In this document: piece by piece, positions 33,948-43,679 of the stretch
Layout of the letters: each line of letters starts with the position of its first letter
Numbering within the stretch: the first letter of the stretch is position 1
NCBI RefSeq assembly: GCF_020532705.1
Contig: NZ_JAJAVD010000003.1
Location: forward strand, 62,001 to 126,000
Source of the DNA: Methylobacillus caricis
Lineage (GTDB): Bacteria; Pseudomonadota; Gammaproteobacteria; Burkholderiales; Methylophilaceae
Direction of reading: 5' to 3'
Length of the DNA stretch: 64,000 nucleotides
The notes under the pieces: generated by a model
Databases searched by the model: none
What the model saw: only the letters and a program-made list of their open reading frames with translations
Told to the model about the DNA's origin: nothing
Translations under genes and position numbers: made by a program

Positions 33948-34319
33948 GGTTGCAATTTTACCAGCAAGTGATGAAAAAAAGAAACGGCCAGGACTATAAA
34001 AGTCCTAGCTATTGTGAGAGGTGCTCCCTTGTAAGTCCTGTTGTTAACGATCCAAAAGCCTGGTTAATTGCATTGGTTAGTTCACCCGTTGGTTTGCTGT
34101 CGCCATTTGGCTTGAAACCATTCCAGCAGAATAAGTGGTTTCCTATCTTGCTGCATTGCTGAAAATACTATCTGAAGGCTTGAAAACGATTTCCTACAGG
34201 GCGGCATTTTCGAACTCTGTATCCTTGATCAGGTTGTTCAAAATCCTAGTTTTATGAAGTAGCGAGATCATTTGAAAACCAGTTGGGGCATGGAGCGGGA
34301 CAAGCCGTAACTTAATAGG
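33948..34319. other. Intergenic stretch without a recognisable gene
   Basis: 372 bases between the small secreted protein and xerC, on a minus-strand boundary. It is AT-richer than its surroundings and carries a short inverted repeat (AGGACT at 33990-33995 and AGTCCT at 34001-34006). It should hold the promoter of the zinc receptor unit, but I could not fix one. No RNA gene was recognised. Confidence 0.5.
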
Positions 34320-35213
34320 CTATTTCTTTCGCGCCCTGGGGTGGGCAGCGTCATAGACTTTTGCCAGATGTTGAAAGTCCAGGTGAGTGTACACTTGGGT
34401 TGTGCTGATATTGGCATGCCCTAGCATTTCCTGCACCGCCCTTAAATCACTGCTGGATTGCAGCACATGGGTGGCAAAGCTATGGCGCAGCATGTGCGGA
34501 TGTACATTGCTGCTGATACCTTGTTTGAGCGCCCAATGCTTGATGCGGTATTGAATGGCCCTTCCGCTGATGCGCTGACCATTGCGATTGAGGAACAAGG
34601 CCTGTTCGGCCTCAGAAGCCAATGCCGTGCGTGCTGGCAGCCATGTATTGATGGCCTTGATGGCATGACCGCCCATGGGGACGATACGCGTCTTGCTGCC
34701 CTTGCCAGTAACGGTGACGGTGCCTTCCTGCATGTTCAGGTCGTGAAGGTCGAGGTCTACCAGTTCAGAGAGGCGAAGACCGGAAGAATAGAACAATTCA
34801 AGTATGGCGTGATCGCGCAGTGCAAGTGTGTCCTCGCTCTTGATATCAACCAACTTGACTGCCTGGTCTATCGAAAGCGCATGCGGCAAGGATTTGGGGG
34901 CCTTGGGGGCACGCATGTCATGACAAGGGTTGTGACTGTAGCCGTGACGTTGGGCAAGGTAATCAAAAAAACCGCGCCAGCCTGAAAGATGGCGCGCAAT
35001 GCTTTTGCCGCCAAGGCCCCGGCCGTGCAGGGTAGCGATGAATCTGCGGATATGGCTGGGTTGCAATGCTGCCAGCGCCTGTTCAGATGACAGCTCCAGC
35101 AGCAGCTTGATATCCCGGCGGTAATTTTCTATCGTCAGTCGGCTCAGGCCGCGTTCAAATTGGAGATATTCCAGGTATTGCTGACAATAATCTACCGGCT
35201 GGCGCGCGACCAT
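34320..35213 (-). CDS. xerC: Tyrosine recombinase XerC
   Basis: Resolves chromosome dimers at dif with XerD. The 297-residue protein has an N-terminal core-binding domain (CQQYLEYLQFERGLSRLTIE) and the catalytic residues in LFYSSGLRLSELVDLDL (Arg), VTGKGSKTRIVPMG (Lys), HPHMLRHSFATHVLQ (His, Arg, His) and LGHANISTTQVYTHL (His/Tyr nucleophile). It follows DUF484 by 5 bases in the conserved dapF-DUF484-xerC operon, so it is the housekeeping enzyme and not a phage integrase. Confidence 0.95.
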   Translation of the reverse strand: MVARQPVDYCQQYLEYLQFERGLSRLTIENYRRDIKLLLELSSEQALAALQPSHIRRFIATLHGRGLGGKSIARHLSGWRGFFDYLAQRHGYSHNPCHDMRAPKAPKSLPHALSIDQAVKLVDIKSEDTLALRDHAILELFYSSGLRLSELVDLDLHDLNMQEGTVTVTGKGSKTRIVPMGGHAIKAINTWLPARTALASEAEQALFLNRNGQRISGRAIQYRIKHWALKQGISSNVHPHMLRHSFATHVLQSSSDLRAVQEMLGHANISTTQVYTHLDFQHLAKVYDAAHPRARKK

Positions 35214-35218
35214 CTGCG

Positions 35219-35905
35219 TCAGGCAATGTGTTTCAATAGGGCAGCGCTGACCAGCTCCCCAATACGCTTGAGATAAAGCGTGCCCATGTCAGGGTAGAAG
35301 CGTTTCTCATCATCGCTGGCCAGGGCCAGCAGGCCGAAAACCTTTTCGCTGCGTAAGGCAATGAGTGCAAATGAAGCAGGCTGCGCGCCTTCGCCAAACC
35401 AGCTTTCCAGCGGCAAGCCTGGTTTGCTTCCGCAGTAAGGGGTTGCCAGGCTTTGAGCCCAGTGTTTCAGTTCGTCATCAACGCTGTTGAACGTGGCTAA
35501 CGTACTATGCTCCTGATGTGCGGGCGTGCCCCACAGGCGCAAGCCCACGTGTGGAATCTGGAAATCTTCGCGCAAACTGTGTTCCAGTAGGCGAATCATG
35601 ACTTCCAAGTCTTGGGTTGCGAGCAATCCAAGGCTGAGTCGATGCACTTTGTCGCTGATGACATCATTTTCTTCACCGTGCTTTATCAACTGGTTAAGCT
35701 TGACGTCCATCACGCGTATGCGATCACGCTGGGCCAGTTGTTGGCGTTCTGCAAGTGAGACTGTGCCATGACCATGCGGGCTTGGGAGGTAAAGCTCGGA
35801 AAGCAGGGTGGTGTGATGCTCGAAAAACTGGGGGTGCGCACGCAGATAACTGGTGACCTGGTATTCGCTGGCCTGGGGTTCGCTATCCTGATTGTTAAAG
35901 TCCAT
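35219..35905 (-). CDS. DUF484 family protein
   Basis: A 228-residue protein with N-terminal VTSYLRAHPQFFEHHTTLLS, PSPHGHGTVSLAERQQLAQR, a helix linker, and a GAF-like C-terminal part with FALIALRSEKVFGLLALAS and FYPDMGTLYLKRIGELVS. DUF484 proteins lie between dapF and xerC in many proteobacteria; their function is not established, though the GAF-like fold suggests ligand sensing. SD is AAAGGAA. Co-transcribed with dapF (31 bases upstream) and xerC. Confidence 0.9.
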   Translation of the reverse strand: MDFNNQDSEPQASEYQVTSYLRAHPQFFEHHTTLLSELYLPSPHGHGTVSLAERQQLAQRDRIRVMDVKLNQLIKHGEENDVISDKVHRLSLGLLATQDLEVMIRLLEHSLREDFQIPHVGLRLWGTPAHQEHSTLATFNSVDDELKHWAQSLATPYCGSKPGLPLESWFGEGAQPASFALIALRSEKVFGLLALASDDEKRFYPDMGTLYLKRIGELVSAALLKHIA

Positions 35906-35936
35906 ATGATTCCTTTAGGGCTTGTTGTTAAGCCGG

Positions 35937-36767
35937 TTAAATATCGATTTCGCCTTCAAAGACTGTTTCTGCTGGGCCGGTCATCCAAACCGGCGCATGA
36001 CCGCCATCCCAGGCGATGTTGAGTTCGCCGCCGCGAGTGGTCACCTTGACCGGTGATTGCAATAATCCGCGCCGGATACCGCTGACGACGGCAGCACATG
36101 CGCCGGTGCCACAGGCCAGGGTTTCTCCACTGCCGCGCTCATAGACGCGCAGGCGGATATGATGAGGGTCGACCACCTGCATGAAGCCGGCATTGACGCG
36201 TTGCGGAAACCGGGTGTGCGTTTCCACCAGCGGTCCCAGAACGCCCACGGGCGCACTATCTACATCGCTGACTACAGTGACGGCATGGGGGTTCCCCATG
36301 GAAACTGCGGAAATTGTCAAGGACTCACTCCCTGCCTGTAGCGTATAGGTAGTGGCTTCCTGTTCCGCAGCAAATGGGATCTCGCTGGGTGCAAATCGGG
36401 GCTCACCCATATTGACTGTAACCAGTCCGTTAGACTCAAGGCGTGGGAAGATAATCCCGCGTGCTGTCTCTACTTTAATTTCCATTTTTTCAGTCAATGC
36501 CTTGTCATGCACAAAACGTACAAAGCAGCGTGCGCCGTTGCCACATTGTTCCACCTCGCCGCCATCAGCGTTGAAGATACGGTAGCGAAAGTCGGCATCT
36601 GGATTGCTTGCCTGTTCTACCAGTAACAGCTGGTCAAAACCAACGCCAAAATGACGGTCTGCCAGCTTGCAGATTTGCGCTGGGCTCAGAGTGACGGGAT
36701 GGGTATAGCCATCAATGACGATGAAATCATTTCCTATACCCTGCATCTTGGTAAATTTCAGCTTCAT
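35937..36767 (-). CDS. dapF: Diaminopimelate epimerase
   Basis: Converts LL- to meso-diaminopimelate for lysine and peptidoglycan. The 276-residue protein has the two catalytic cysteines in [18 protein letters not shown] and [15 protein letters not shown]. Other features are [16 protein letters not shown] at the start, [14 protein letters not shown], and the proline-rich C terminus [18 protein letters not shown]. First gene of the dapF-DUF484-xerC operon. Confidence 0.97.
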   Translation of the reverse strand: MKLKFTKMQGIGNDFIVIDGYTHPVTLSPAQICKLADRHFGVGFDQLLLVEQASNPDADFRYRIFNADGGEVEQCGNGARCFVRFVHDKALTEKMEIKVETARGIIFPRLESNGLVTVNMGEPRFAPSEIPFAAEQEATTYTLQAGSESLTISAVSMGNPHAVTVVSDVDSAPVGVLGPLVETHTRFPQRVNAGFMQVVDPHHIRLRVYERGSGETLACGTGACAAVVSGIRRGLLQSPVKVTTRGGELNIAWDGGHAPVWMTGPAETVFEGEIDI

Positions 36768-36853
36768 TGAAGTTGTTCTCTTGGTGATATGGCTATTTTA
36801 GGCCATTGATGACCGGCTTGATAGTCATCGGTTGGATGGGTAGCCGCAAGAGA

Positions 36854-37702
36854 TTACTCACTCCCCGTCTTGCCATGTGGCTTCGGCCGCTTGAAACGCC
36901 GGTAGCTCCAGAGGTATTGGGTAGGGCATTGCCGAACCAATTGCTCGATGCCGAGATTGATATTCTCAGCCGTTGGTTCCATGGATAACGGGGTAATATG
37001 AATCACATAGCCCCGCCCCCAGGATAGCCGCTCGCCAAATGCCAGGAGAACGGTTGCTCCAGTGGTTTCAGCAAGCTTGCCGACCAGGGTCATGGTATAG
37101 GCGGGGGTGCCGAAAAAATTGGCCCATGTGCCTTCACCAAATTCGGGCACCTGGTCCGGCAGGATGCCGATGGCTTCACCTTGTTTCAAGGCTTTCAGCA
37201 GGCTGCGTACACCTCGCAAGCTGGTGGGGGCCTGCTTGATCCGGCTGCGGTTGCGGCCTTCGTCTATCAGTGGTGCCAACCATTGCTGGCGCGCGGGCCG
37301 GTATAGCACGGTGATGGGTCGGCGGGCGGCATAATAAAGAGCAGTGATTTCATAACAGCCCAGGTGCGGCGTCAGGAAGATAATGCCCTGGTTGTTTGCG
37401 TGTGCTGCTTCCACATGCTCCCAGCCCCTGCATTCCCTGACCCACTTCAATACCCGTTGTTGGGGACGAAACCAGATGGCAAAAGTTTCGACCAGGCCTT
37501 TTCCGGTTTCTATAATGCTTTGCCTGACCAGGCGCTGATAGTCCTTGGTACTGGTGCTGATGGCCGCAATAGTGAGGTTCTTGCGTGTGCGGCGCATGGT
37601 CTTGATGGAGAAGAAATAGAGTATCCAGCCAGTCAATACCCCCATGCCGTTAATGAAGGGCAAAGGTAATTCGGCCAGGATACGTAGAAATGCTTTTAGC
37701 AT
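36854..37702 (-). CDS. LpxL/HtrB-type lipid A acyltransferase
   Basis: A 282-residue inner-membrane acyltransferase of the late lipid A pathway. ATG 37702 is chosen over 37723, since it gives the usual short MLKAFLRILAELPL start with an N-terminal membrane anchor. The HX4D/E motif is in IIFLTPHLGCYEITALYYA, followed by VLYRPARQQWLAPLI and AIGILPDQVPEFGEGTWANF. The C terminus has the typical YLWSYRRFKRP. It is divergent from metK, with 72 bases between the starts. Confidence 0.92.
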   Translation of the reverse strand: MLKAFLRILAELPLPFINGMGVLTGWILYFFSIKTMRRTRKNLTIAAISTSTKDYQRLVRQSIIETGKGLVETFAIWFRPQQRVLKWVRECRGWEHVEAAHANNQGIIFLTPHLGCYEITALYYAARRPITVLYRPARQQWLAPLIDEGRNRSRIKQAPTSLRGVRSLLKALKQGEAIGILPDQVPEFGEGTWANFFGTPAYTMTLVGKLAETTGATVLLAFGERLSWGRGYVIHITPLSMEPTAENINLGIEQLVRQCPTQYLWSYRRFKRPKPHGKTGSE

Positions 37703-37774
37703 GAACTTCTTTTTGAAACACAATGAGTTTGTTATTCTAGCAATCTTTTTGCACGATTGAATTGGCAGGAGCTA

Positions 37775-38938
37775 ATGAGCGAATATCTGTTTACATCCGA
37801 GTCCGTATCCGAAGGCCATCCTGATAAGGTAGCCGACCAGATTTCGGACAGCATTCTTGATGCCATTCTTGAGCAGGATCCAACTGCCCGCGTGGCGGCT
37901 GAAACCCTGACCAATACTGGCTTGGTCGTATTGGCGGGTGAAATCACCACGACTGCCAATGTGGACTACATCAAGGTTGCGCGTGATACCGTCAAGCGCA
38001 TAGGTTACGACAATGCCGACTACGGCATAGACTACAAGAGTTGCGCAGTGCTGGTGGCTTATGACAAGCAGTCTCCAGATATTGCCCAGGGGGTCGATAA
38101 TGCCAATGATGACCCTCTCGACCAGGGTGCTGGCGACCAGGGCCTGATGTTCGGCTACGCTTGTGATGAAACGCCCCAATTGATGCCATTGCCAATCTGG
38201 CTTTCACATCGCCTGATGGAGCGCCAGTCGCAATTGCGCAAGGATGGCCGTTTGCCATGGCTGCGTCCCGATGCCAAGAGCCAGGTCACCATACAATATG
38301 TGGATGGCGCGCCACACAAGATTGATACTGTGCTGATTTCCACCCAGCATGCGCCTGATGTCACACTTGATTCTGTCCGGGAAGCCGTGATTGAGGAAAT
38401 CATCAAGCCTACTTTGCCGCAAGAACTGATCAAGGGTGAAATCAAGTATCTGGTGAACCCGACCGGCCGTTTCGTGATTGGCGGTCCACAAGGGGATTGT
38501 GGACTGACTGGTCGCAAGATCATTGTGGATACATACGGCGGCGCCGCTCCTCATGGCGGTGGTGCGTTCTCCGGCAAGGATCCTTCAAAAGTGGATCGTT
38601 CTGCTGCCTATGCTGGCCGCTATGTCGCGAAGAATATCGTGGCGGCGGGCCTGGCTTCACGTTGCCTGGTACAGGTGTCTTACGCGATTGGCGTGGCAAG
38701 ACCGACCAGCGTCATGGTGGAAACCTATGGTACTGGCAAGGTTTCCAATGAAGTGTTGACCCAGTTGGTGCTTGACCACTTTGACCTGCGTCCCAAGGGT
38801 ATCGTCAAGATGCTGGACCTGTTGCGCCCGGTTTATTCCAAGACCGCTGCTTACGGCCACTTTGGACGTGACGAGCCCGAGTTCACTTGGGAAGCCGCCG
38901 ACAAAGCGGCGCAATTGCGCGCGGCGGCAGGTATTTAA
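37775..38938 (+). CDS. metK: S-adenosylmethionine synthase
   Basis: Makes SAM from methionine and ATP. The 387-residue protein starts at ATG 37775 after AGGAG. Family motifs are [55 protein letters not shown], and [20 protein letters not shown]. No SAM riboswitch is seen in the short leader. It sits close to ahcY and metF, so three enzymes of the methionine/SAM cycle are clustered here. Confidence 0.97.
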   Translation: MSEYLFTSESVSEGHPDKVADQISDSILDAILEQDPTARVAAETLTNTGLVVLAGEITTTANVDYIKVARDTVKRIGYDNADYGIDYKSCAVLVAYDKQSPDIAQGVDNANDDPLDQGAGDQGLMFGYACDETPQLMPLPIWLSHRLMERQSQLRKDGRLPWLRPDAKSQVTIQYVDGAPHKIDTVLISTQHAPDVTLDSVREAVIEEIIKPTLPQELIKGEIKYLVNPTGRFVIGGPQGDCGLTGRKIIVDTYGGAAPHGGGAFSGKDPSKVDRSAAYAGRYVAKNIVAAGLASRCLVQVSYAIGVARPTSVMVETYGTGKVSNEVLTQLVLDHFDLRPKGIVKMLDLLRPVYSKTAAYGHFGRDEPEFTWEAADKAAQLRAAAGI

Positions 38939-38967
38939 TGCCAGGCTGATACGAAGCGGATTAAGGG

Positions 38968-40167
38968 ATGCTCAAGAAAATACCCATTGGTCAGCTGCGT
39001 ATCGGCATGTATCTGCACAAGCTTGACGTTACCTGGATTAACCATCCATTCTGGCGTAGTGCTTTCCGCATTAGCTTACAGTCTGAGATTGATGACTTGA
39101 TCAGTAGCGGGGTGACAGAAGTCACCATTGATACCAAGAAAGGCCTTGACGTCGTACGCGAGGTTAAGGCATCACCACCGCCTCCTGCCCCGGTTCCCAA
39201 GGCACCGCGTAAAGTCGAAATCACTGAAGAGCTGGAGCAAGCTGCCAGAATATGTACTAAGGCCAAGCGCGAAGTGGAGCTGATGTTTCATCAGGCACGC
39301 ATGGGCAAGGCGCTGGATGGTAACCAGGCAATGGCCCTGGTCAGCGAAATTTCCTCTTCTGTGACACGTAATCCCAGTGCACTCATCAGCCTGGCAAGGT
39401 TGAAGAACAAGGATGACTACACTTACATGCACTCGGTGGCGGTATGTGGACTCATGATTGCACTCGCCATGCAGCTGGGGATGAGTGAAGAGGATGTGCG
39501 CTATTGTGGGCTGGCTGGCCTGTTGCATGACATTGGCAAGATGGATATCCCGATGACCGTTATCAATAAACCAGGAAGCCTGACGGAGAAAGAGTTTGAG
39601 GCCATCAAGCGTCATCCGGAAACTGGACATGCGTTACTGTCTGCCAGTCATCACATCCATCCCATCGTGCTGGATGTCTGTTTGCATCATCATGAAAAGA
39701 TAGACGGTACCGGTTATCCGCATCAGTTCAGTGCCGACCAGATCAGCCTGTATGCCCGCATGGGCGCAATCTGTGATGTTTACGATGCCATTACTTCTGA
39801 TCGCGCTTACCGCAGAGGCTGGCATCCGGCAGACGCCTTGCGCAAGATGACAGAGTGGACCAGCGATCATCTGGATGCCGGGGTTTTCCAGGCATTTGTC
39901 AAAAGTCTGGGTATTTATCCCATTGGATCGCTGGTGCGTCTGGAGTCAGGCCGGCTTGCGGTTGTCGTGGACAAGAACCAGTCTTCATTGCTGAAGCCCA
40001 AGGTCAAGGTATTCTTTTCTACCAAATCGAATGCGCGGATACTGCCTGAAGTCATAGATCTTTCGCAACCAGGTAGCACGGATAAAGTCGTTGCGATTGA
40101 AGACCCCATAGAGTGGAACTTTCCGGACTTCAACCAGTTGTGGTCGGACGGCGTACCTTATCTCTGA
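38968..40167 (+). CDS. HD-GYP domain protein (putative cyclic-di-GMP phosphodiesterase)
   Basis: A 399-residue protein with an N-terminal DUF3391-type domain (MLKKIPIGQLRIGMYLHKLD) and a C-terminal HD-GYP domain. The metal site is in LAGLLHDIGKMDIPMTVINK (HD), and the signature follows in HHHEKIDGTGYPHQFSADQI with the GYP sequence intact. This suggests an active phosphodiesterase that degrades cyclic-di-GMP. There is a membrane segment nowhere obvious, so it is cytosolic. It lies between metK and the SAH riboswitch-ahcY unit, a position that may be chance. Confidence 0.92.
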   Translation: MLKKIPIGQLRIGMYLHKLDVTWINHPFWRSAFRISLQSEIDDLISSGVTEVTIDTKKGLDVVREVKASPPPPAPVPKAPRKVEITEELEQAARICTKAKREVELMFHQARMGKALDGNQAMALVSEISSSVTRNPSALISLARLKNKDDYTYMHSVAVCGLMIALAMQLGMSEEDVRYCGLAGLLHDIGKMDIPMTVINKPGSLTEKEFEAIKRHPETGHALLSASHHIHPIVLDVCLHHHEKIDGTGYPHQFSADQISLYARMGAICDVYDAITSDRAYRRGWHPADALRKMTEWTSDHLDAGVFQAFVKSLGIYPIGSLVRLESGRLAVVVDKNQSSLLKPKVKVFFSTKSNARILPEVIDLSQPGSTDKVVAIEDPIEWNFPDFNQLWSDGVPYL

Positions 40168-40180
40168 GAATGCTTGTCTG

Positions 40181-40209
40181 GTTACAAAGCGATATAAAAC
40201 CTCTATAAT
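40181..40209 (+). promoter_or_regulatory. Probable promoter of SAH riboswitch-ahcY unit
   Basis: TATAAT at 40204-40209, with GTTACA at 40181-40186 as a weak -35 after a 17-base spacer. The start site would fall near 40216, just before the riboswitch. Confidence 0.5.
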
Positions 40210-40217
40210 GCAGCCTC

Positions 40218-40300
40218 TACCGAGGAACGTTGCAAGGACGAAACCCAATCCCCAGGCTCGGTTGGCGAAAGCATGGCTTTCGTAGAACGGCGTTCACCAG
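40218..40300 (+). ncRNA. S-adenosylhomocysteine (SAH) riboswitch
   Basis: Shows the SAH (ahcY-motif) aptamer: CCGAGGAACGTTGCAAGGAC (40220-40239), the closing GGCTCGG, an internal hairpin with GGCGAAAGCATGGCTTTCG, and the conserved AACGGCGTTCACC (40286-40298), which forms the pseudoknot with the 5' stem. It precedes ahcY. SAH binding should turn ahcY and probably metF on, since SAH riboswitches are ON switches that clear toxic SAH. Confidence 0.93.
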
Positions 40301-40403
40301 ACTAACTCGTGCCGGACACGGGATGATGGTGAAAATGTCGTGACTACCGTTTCAACCCCTCTCCCTGCCGGCCACACTCAAACTTTTCTCAAGGATGAAT
40401 ACT

Positions 40404-41804
40404 GTGGCTGAAACTAAAGATTATGTAATTGCCGATCTCGGTCTGGCTGAATGGGGCCGCAAGGAAATTGCCATTGCCGAGACTGAAATGCCTGGCCTGA
40501 TGGCGATTCGTGAAGAGTATGCAGCAACCAAGCCCTTGCGTGGTGCGCGCATCACTGGTTCGTTGCATATGACCATCCAGACTGCAGTGCTGATCGAGAC
40601 ACTGCGTGATCTTGGTGCTGAAGTACGCTGGGCTTCATGCAACATCTATTCCACCCAAGACCATGCTGCTGCTGCCATTGCAGCACAGGATATTCCAGTA
40701 TTTGCTGTGAAGGGAGAAACCCTGGATGAATACTGGGACTATACCCACCGCATCTTCGAATGGACTGATGGTGGTTATAGCAACATGATCCTGGATGACG
40801 GTGGCGATGCCACATTGCTGCTCCACCTTGGTACCCGTGCGGAAACTGACGCCACTATCCTGAATCATCCTGCCAGTGAAGAGGAAGTGAGTTTATTCAA
40901 GGCAATCAAGGCCAAGCTGGGGCAAGACGGAAAGTGGTATTCCTCCCGCCTATCCAAGATCCTTGGCGTGACCGAGGAAACTACTACCGGTGTGCACAGG
41001 CTTTACCAGATGCACAAGGAAGGCAAGCTGGCCTTCCCCGCAATCAATGTCAATGACTCGGTGACCAAGTCCAAGTTCGATAACCTCTATGGATGTCGTG
41101 AATCCCTGGTGGATGGTATCAAGCGTGCCACTGATGTAATGGTGGCTGGCAAGATTGCCGTGGTGGCAGGTTATGGTGACGTGGGCAAGGGATCTGCCCA
41201 GGCATTGCGTGCCTTGTCTGCCCAGGTCTGGGTCACTGAAATCGATCCGATCTGCGCCCTGCAGGCGGCGATGGAAGGCTATCGGGTAGTGACCATGGAT
41301 TATGCTGCCGAGCATGGCGATATTTTCGTAACGGCGACTGGTAATTACCATGTGATCACTCATGATCATATGGCCAGGATGAAAGATCAGGCCATTGTCT
41401 GTAACATCGGTCACTTCGATAACGAGATCGATGTTGCCTCTATTGAGAAATACCAGTGGGATGAAATCAAGCCCCAAGTGGATCACGTGATATTCCCAGA
41501 CGGCAAGCGCATTATCCTCTTGGCCAAGGGGCGTCTGGTCAACCTGGGTTGTGGCACCGGCCACCCAAGCTATGTCATGAGTTCCTCCTTTGCCAACCAG
41601 ACTATTGCGCAGATCGAGCTTTATACCAATACAACCAAGTATCCTGTTGGCGTTTATACTTTGCCCAAACACCTGGATGAAAAGGTGGCTGTATTGCAGT
41701 TGAAAAAACTCAATGCACAACTGACTGTGCTGACCGATGAACAGGCGACTTATATCGGCGTGGACAAGCATGGCCCGTTCAAGCCCGAGCACTACCGCTA
41801 TTGA
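40404..41804 (+). CDS. ahcY: Adenosylhomocysteinase
   Basis: Hydrolyses SAH to adenosine and homocysteine in the methyl cycle. I place the start at GTG 40404: AAGGA is directly joined to the ATG at 40395, too close for an SD, but lies about 8 bases ahead of the GTG. The ATG would add three residues. Motifs are [20 protein letters not shown], the NAD site [31 protein letters not shown], and the C-terminal [12 protein letters not shown]. Controlled by the SAH riboswitch upstream and followed by a holin-family gene and metF. Confidence 0.95.
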   Translation: MAETKDYVIADLGLAEWGRKEIAIAETEMPGLMAIREEYAATKPLRGARITGSLHMTIQTAVLIETLRDLGAEVRWASCNIYSTQDHAAAAIAAQDIPVFAVKGETLDEYWDYTHRIFEWTDGGYSNMILDDGGDATLLLHLGTRAETDATILNHPASEEEVSLFKAIKAKLGQDGKWYSSRLSKILGVTEETTTGVHRLYQMHKEGKLAFPAINVNDSVTKSKFDNLYGCRESLVDGIKRATDVMVAGKIAVVAGYGDVGKGSAQALRALSAQVWVTEIDPICALQAAMEGYRVVTMDYAAEHGDIFVTATGNYHVITHDHMARMKDQAIVCNIGHFDNEIDVASIEKYQWDEIKPQVDHVIFPDGKRIILLAKGRLVNLGCGTGHPSYVMSSSFANQTIAQIELYTNTTKYPVGVYTLPKHLDEKVAVLQLKKLNAQLTVLTDEQATYIGVDKHGPFKPEHYRY

Positions 41805-41817
41805 TCGCAAGTAAACA

Positions 41818-41842
41818 GGGCCCGCTTTGTCGGGCCATTTTT
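41818..41842 (+). terminator. Terminator-like hairpin between ahcY and downstream genes
   Basis: GGCCCG (41819-41824) and CGGGCC (41831-41836) with a 6-base loop, followed by ATTTTT. It lies 14 bases after the ahcY stop, so the holin-family and metF genes may be only partly read through from ahcY. Confidence 0.7.
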
Positions 41843-41856
41843 AAGGAGATTGGTCT

Positions 41857-42204
41857 ATGAAGCTGCTGATTGTCTGGTTGTTGAACGCCCTGGCCCTGCT
41901 GGCTGTTGCCTATCTGGTGCCTTCAATTCATGTATCTGGGCTTGGTGGCGCGCTGATTGCAGCTGCTGTGATCGGCCTGGTCAATGTCCTGATCAAGCCG
42001 ATACTGGTGATACTTACCTTGCCAGTAACCGTGCTGACGCTAGGACTGTTCCTGCTGGTGATTAATGGCCTGCTTTTCTTCTTTGTCGGTCACCTGCTTA
42101 ATGGTTTTGAGGTTCAGAGCCTCCTGGCCGGGATACTGGGCGCCATATTGTATAGCCTGATTTCCTGGGTATTGATTGCCTTGGTGCTGGGTGACAAAGA
42201 TTAA
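41857..42204 (+). CDS. Phage holin family (DUF/4_superfamily) membrane protein
   Basis: A 115-residue inner-membrane protein with four hydrophobic segments: WLLNALALLAVAYLVPSIHV, GGALIAAAVIGLVNVLIKPI, LTLGLFLLVINGLLFFFVGH, and ILGAILYSLISWVLIALVLG. The NVLIKPILVILTLPVTVLTL core is typical of the YvlD/phage-holin family (PF04020), which in bacteria is chromosomal and not a prophage remnant. A good SD (AAGGAG) precedes it, and metF starts 1 base after its stop. Confidence 0.88.
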   Translation: MKLLIVWLLNALALLAVAYLVPSIHVSGLGGALIAAAVIGLVNVLIKPILVILTLPVTVLTLGLFLLVINGLLFFFVGHLLNGFEVQSLLAGILGAILYSLISWVLIALVLGDKD

Positions 42205-42205
42205 A

Positions 42206-43048
42206 ATGAAAGCTGCATCTGTGATTAGTTTCGAATTTTTTCCGCCAAAAACGGCGGAAGGCATTGCCAAGCTGAGAGCTGCTCGTGAACAGCTGGCGGT
42301 ATTTGCTCCCAAGTTCTTTTCCGTGACTTTTGGCGCCGGTGGGTCTACTCGTGACCGTACCATGGAAACCGTGCTGGATATCCATGAGCAGGGCTATGAA
42401 GCAGCACCGCACCTTTCCTGCATTTCTGCGGATAAAGAAGAAATCCGCCAGCTGCTCAAGCAATACCAGGAAAAAGGCATCAAGCGGCTGGTGGCCTTGC
42501 GTGGCGATATTCCATCGGGCGAAGTGAGCGCAGGGGATTTTCGTTATGCGAGCGAACTGGTGGAGTTCATCCGTGCTGAAACCGGGGACTGGTTCCAGAT
42601 CGAGGTGGCGGCTTACCCCGAATTTCATCCGGAATCCACTTCACCCACTTCCGACCTGAAATATTTCAAGCGCAAGGTGGATGCAGGTGCCAATGCAGCC
42701 ATTACTCAGTATTTCTATAATGCAGATGCCTATTTCCAGTTTCTGGATCAAGCTGAGAAACTGGGGGTCAGCATTCCTATCGTGCCAGGCGTCATGCCTA
42801 TCTATAATTTCACACAATTGGCACGTTTTTCCAGTGTCTGTGGGGCTGAAATTCCACGCTGGCTACGTTTGAGGTTGCAGGATTATGGCGATGACTTGGC
42901 CTCCATGCGAGCATTTGGTGCAGATGTCATGGTAGATCTTTGTGAGCAGTTGCTTGCGGGAGGCGCCCCGGGCTTGCATTTCTATACCCTCAACCAGGCG
43001 GGGATCATTTCCGGCATTCTGGATCAGCTGGGCTTGGACAAGCATTGA
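42206..43048 (+). CDS. metF: Methylenetetrahydrofolate reductase
   Basis: Reduces 5,10-methylene-THF to 5-methyl-THF for methionine synthesis, completing the cycle with ahcY and metK. The 280-residue TIM barrel starts at ATG 42206, giving MKAASVISFEFFPPKTAEG. Motifs are FSVTFGAGGSTRDRTMETV, PHLSCISADKEEI, RLVALRGDIPSG, and AITQYFYNADAYFQFLDQA. It abuts the holin-family gene (1 base), so the two are coupled. Confidence 0.96.
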   Translation: MKAASVISFEFFPPKTAEGIAKLRAAREQLAVFAPKFFSVTFGAGGSTRDRTMETVLDIHEQGYEAAPHLSCISADKEEIRQLLKQYQEKGIKRLVALRGDIPSGEVSAGDFRYASELVEFIRAETGDWFQIEVAAYPEFHPESTSPTSDLKYFKRKVDAGANAAITQYFYNADAYFQFLDQAEKLGVSIPIVPGVMPIYNFTQLARFSSVCGAEIPRWLRLRLQDYGDDLASMRAFGADVMVDLCEQLLAGGAPGLHFYTLNQAGIISGILDQLGLDKH

Positions 43049-43054
43049 TGTGCT

Positions 43055-43086
43055 AAAGGCACAGCCTTCCGGCTGTGCTTTTTTTG
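43055..43086 (+). terminator. Rho-independent terminator after metF
   Basis: GCACAGCC (43059-43066) and GGCTGTGC (43071-43078) around a TTCC loop, followed by seven T residues. Ends the methionine cycle operon, facing smg. Confidence 0.93.
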
Positions 43087-43102
43087 GTTGATAGTCTGGT
43101 TT

Positions 43103-43561
43103 TTAATGCAGCGTGGGCCGGTTGTCGCTGAACATGGCATCCTCGACAAACAGGTAGTCGCTAGCCTTGTCCTGGTTCCATAAAGCCATCAAGACAATCC
43201 AGCGAGTCTCGTCAATGCCTATTTCGGTCTGTGGTAATGCCATGGCACGATCAATCACTAACTCGCGCTGGGCAGGGCTCAGCACCTTGGCCTGTTCCAG
43301 GAACATCATGAAACTCAGACTTTCGCTGCTTAACTTCTTGATTTCGATATCACTATAGACCCTCAGCCCCACGCCAAAACCAGTCACTTGCTCACCTGTT
43401 TTTGCCGACATGGTTTCAAGTGCACTGAACCAGTCGAAAGCGCCGTTTATATCATCCTGGTCGAAACCAGCGGCAAAGAGTTCTTTTGAAAGTGTATCGT
43501 GGTCGGGATGGATATCTGCTTCAAAGTAGTTTTCAAACATGTACACCAGGACTTCGAACAT
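43103..43561 (-). CDS. smg: DUF494 family protein Smg
   Basis: A 152-residue protein from ATG 43561 (MFEVLVYMFENYFEADIHPD), which fits the usual Smg length better than the longer frame. Further family segments are LSKELFAAGFDQDDINGAFD, LRVYSDIEIKKLSSESLSFM, and a C-terminal WIVLMALWNQ. Smg has no firm function. It lies downstream of dprA in the conserved LysM-dprA-smg order. Confidence 0.9.
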   Translation of the reverse strand: MFEVLVYMFENYFEADIHPDHDTLSKELFAAGFDQDDINGAFDWFSALETMSAKTGEQVTGFGVGLRVYSDIEIKKLSSESLSFMMFLEQAKVLSPAQRELVIDRAMALPQTEIGIDETRWIVLMALWNQDKASDYLFVEDAMFSDNRPTLH

Positions 43562-43679
43562 ACATTCCCCAATCAATAATGACCCGGGTGACCCTGCTGC
43601 AAGGATAAATTCGACTTCAGGCAAGTTCTATGACTTCAATAGAATCGCCGTCGTGTCTTTATTTATATTATTCACAGAG

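Noticed and set aside
33502-34319. Zur or Fur box controlling the zinc receptor
   Set aside because: No convincing palindrome of the known type; only weak imperfect repeats were seen.
34320-35213. Phage or integron integrase
   Set aside because: Sequence and the dapF-DUF484-xerC context identify housekeeping XerC; no attachment site or mobile genes nearby.
37703-37774. SAM riboswitch ahead of metK
   Set aside because: The leader is only about 70 bases and has none of the conserved SAM aptamer cores.
40950-41810. 286-codon minus-strand frame opposite ahcY
   Set aside because: Shadow of ahcY, no SD and no domain.
41857-42204. Prophage remnant, from the holin-family name
   Set aside because: The family is chromosomal and widespread, and the gene is embedded between ahcY and metF.
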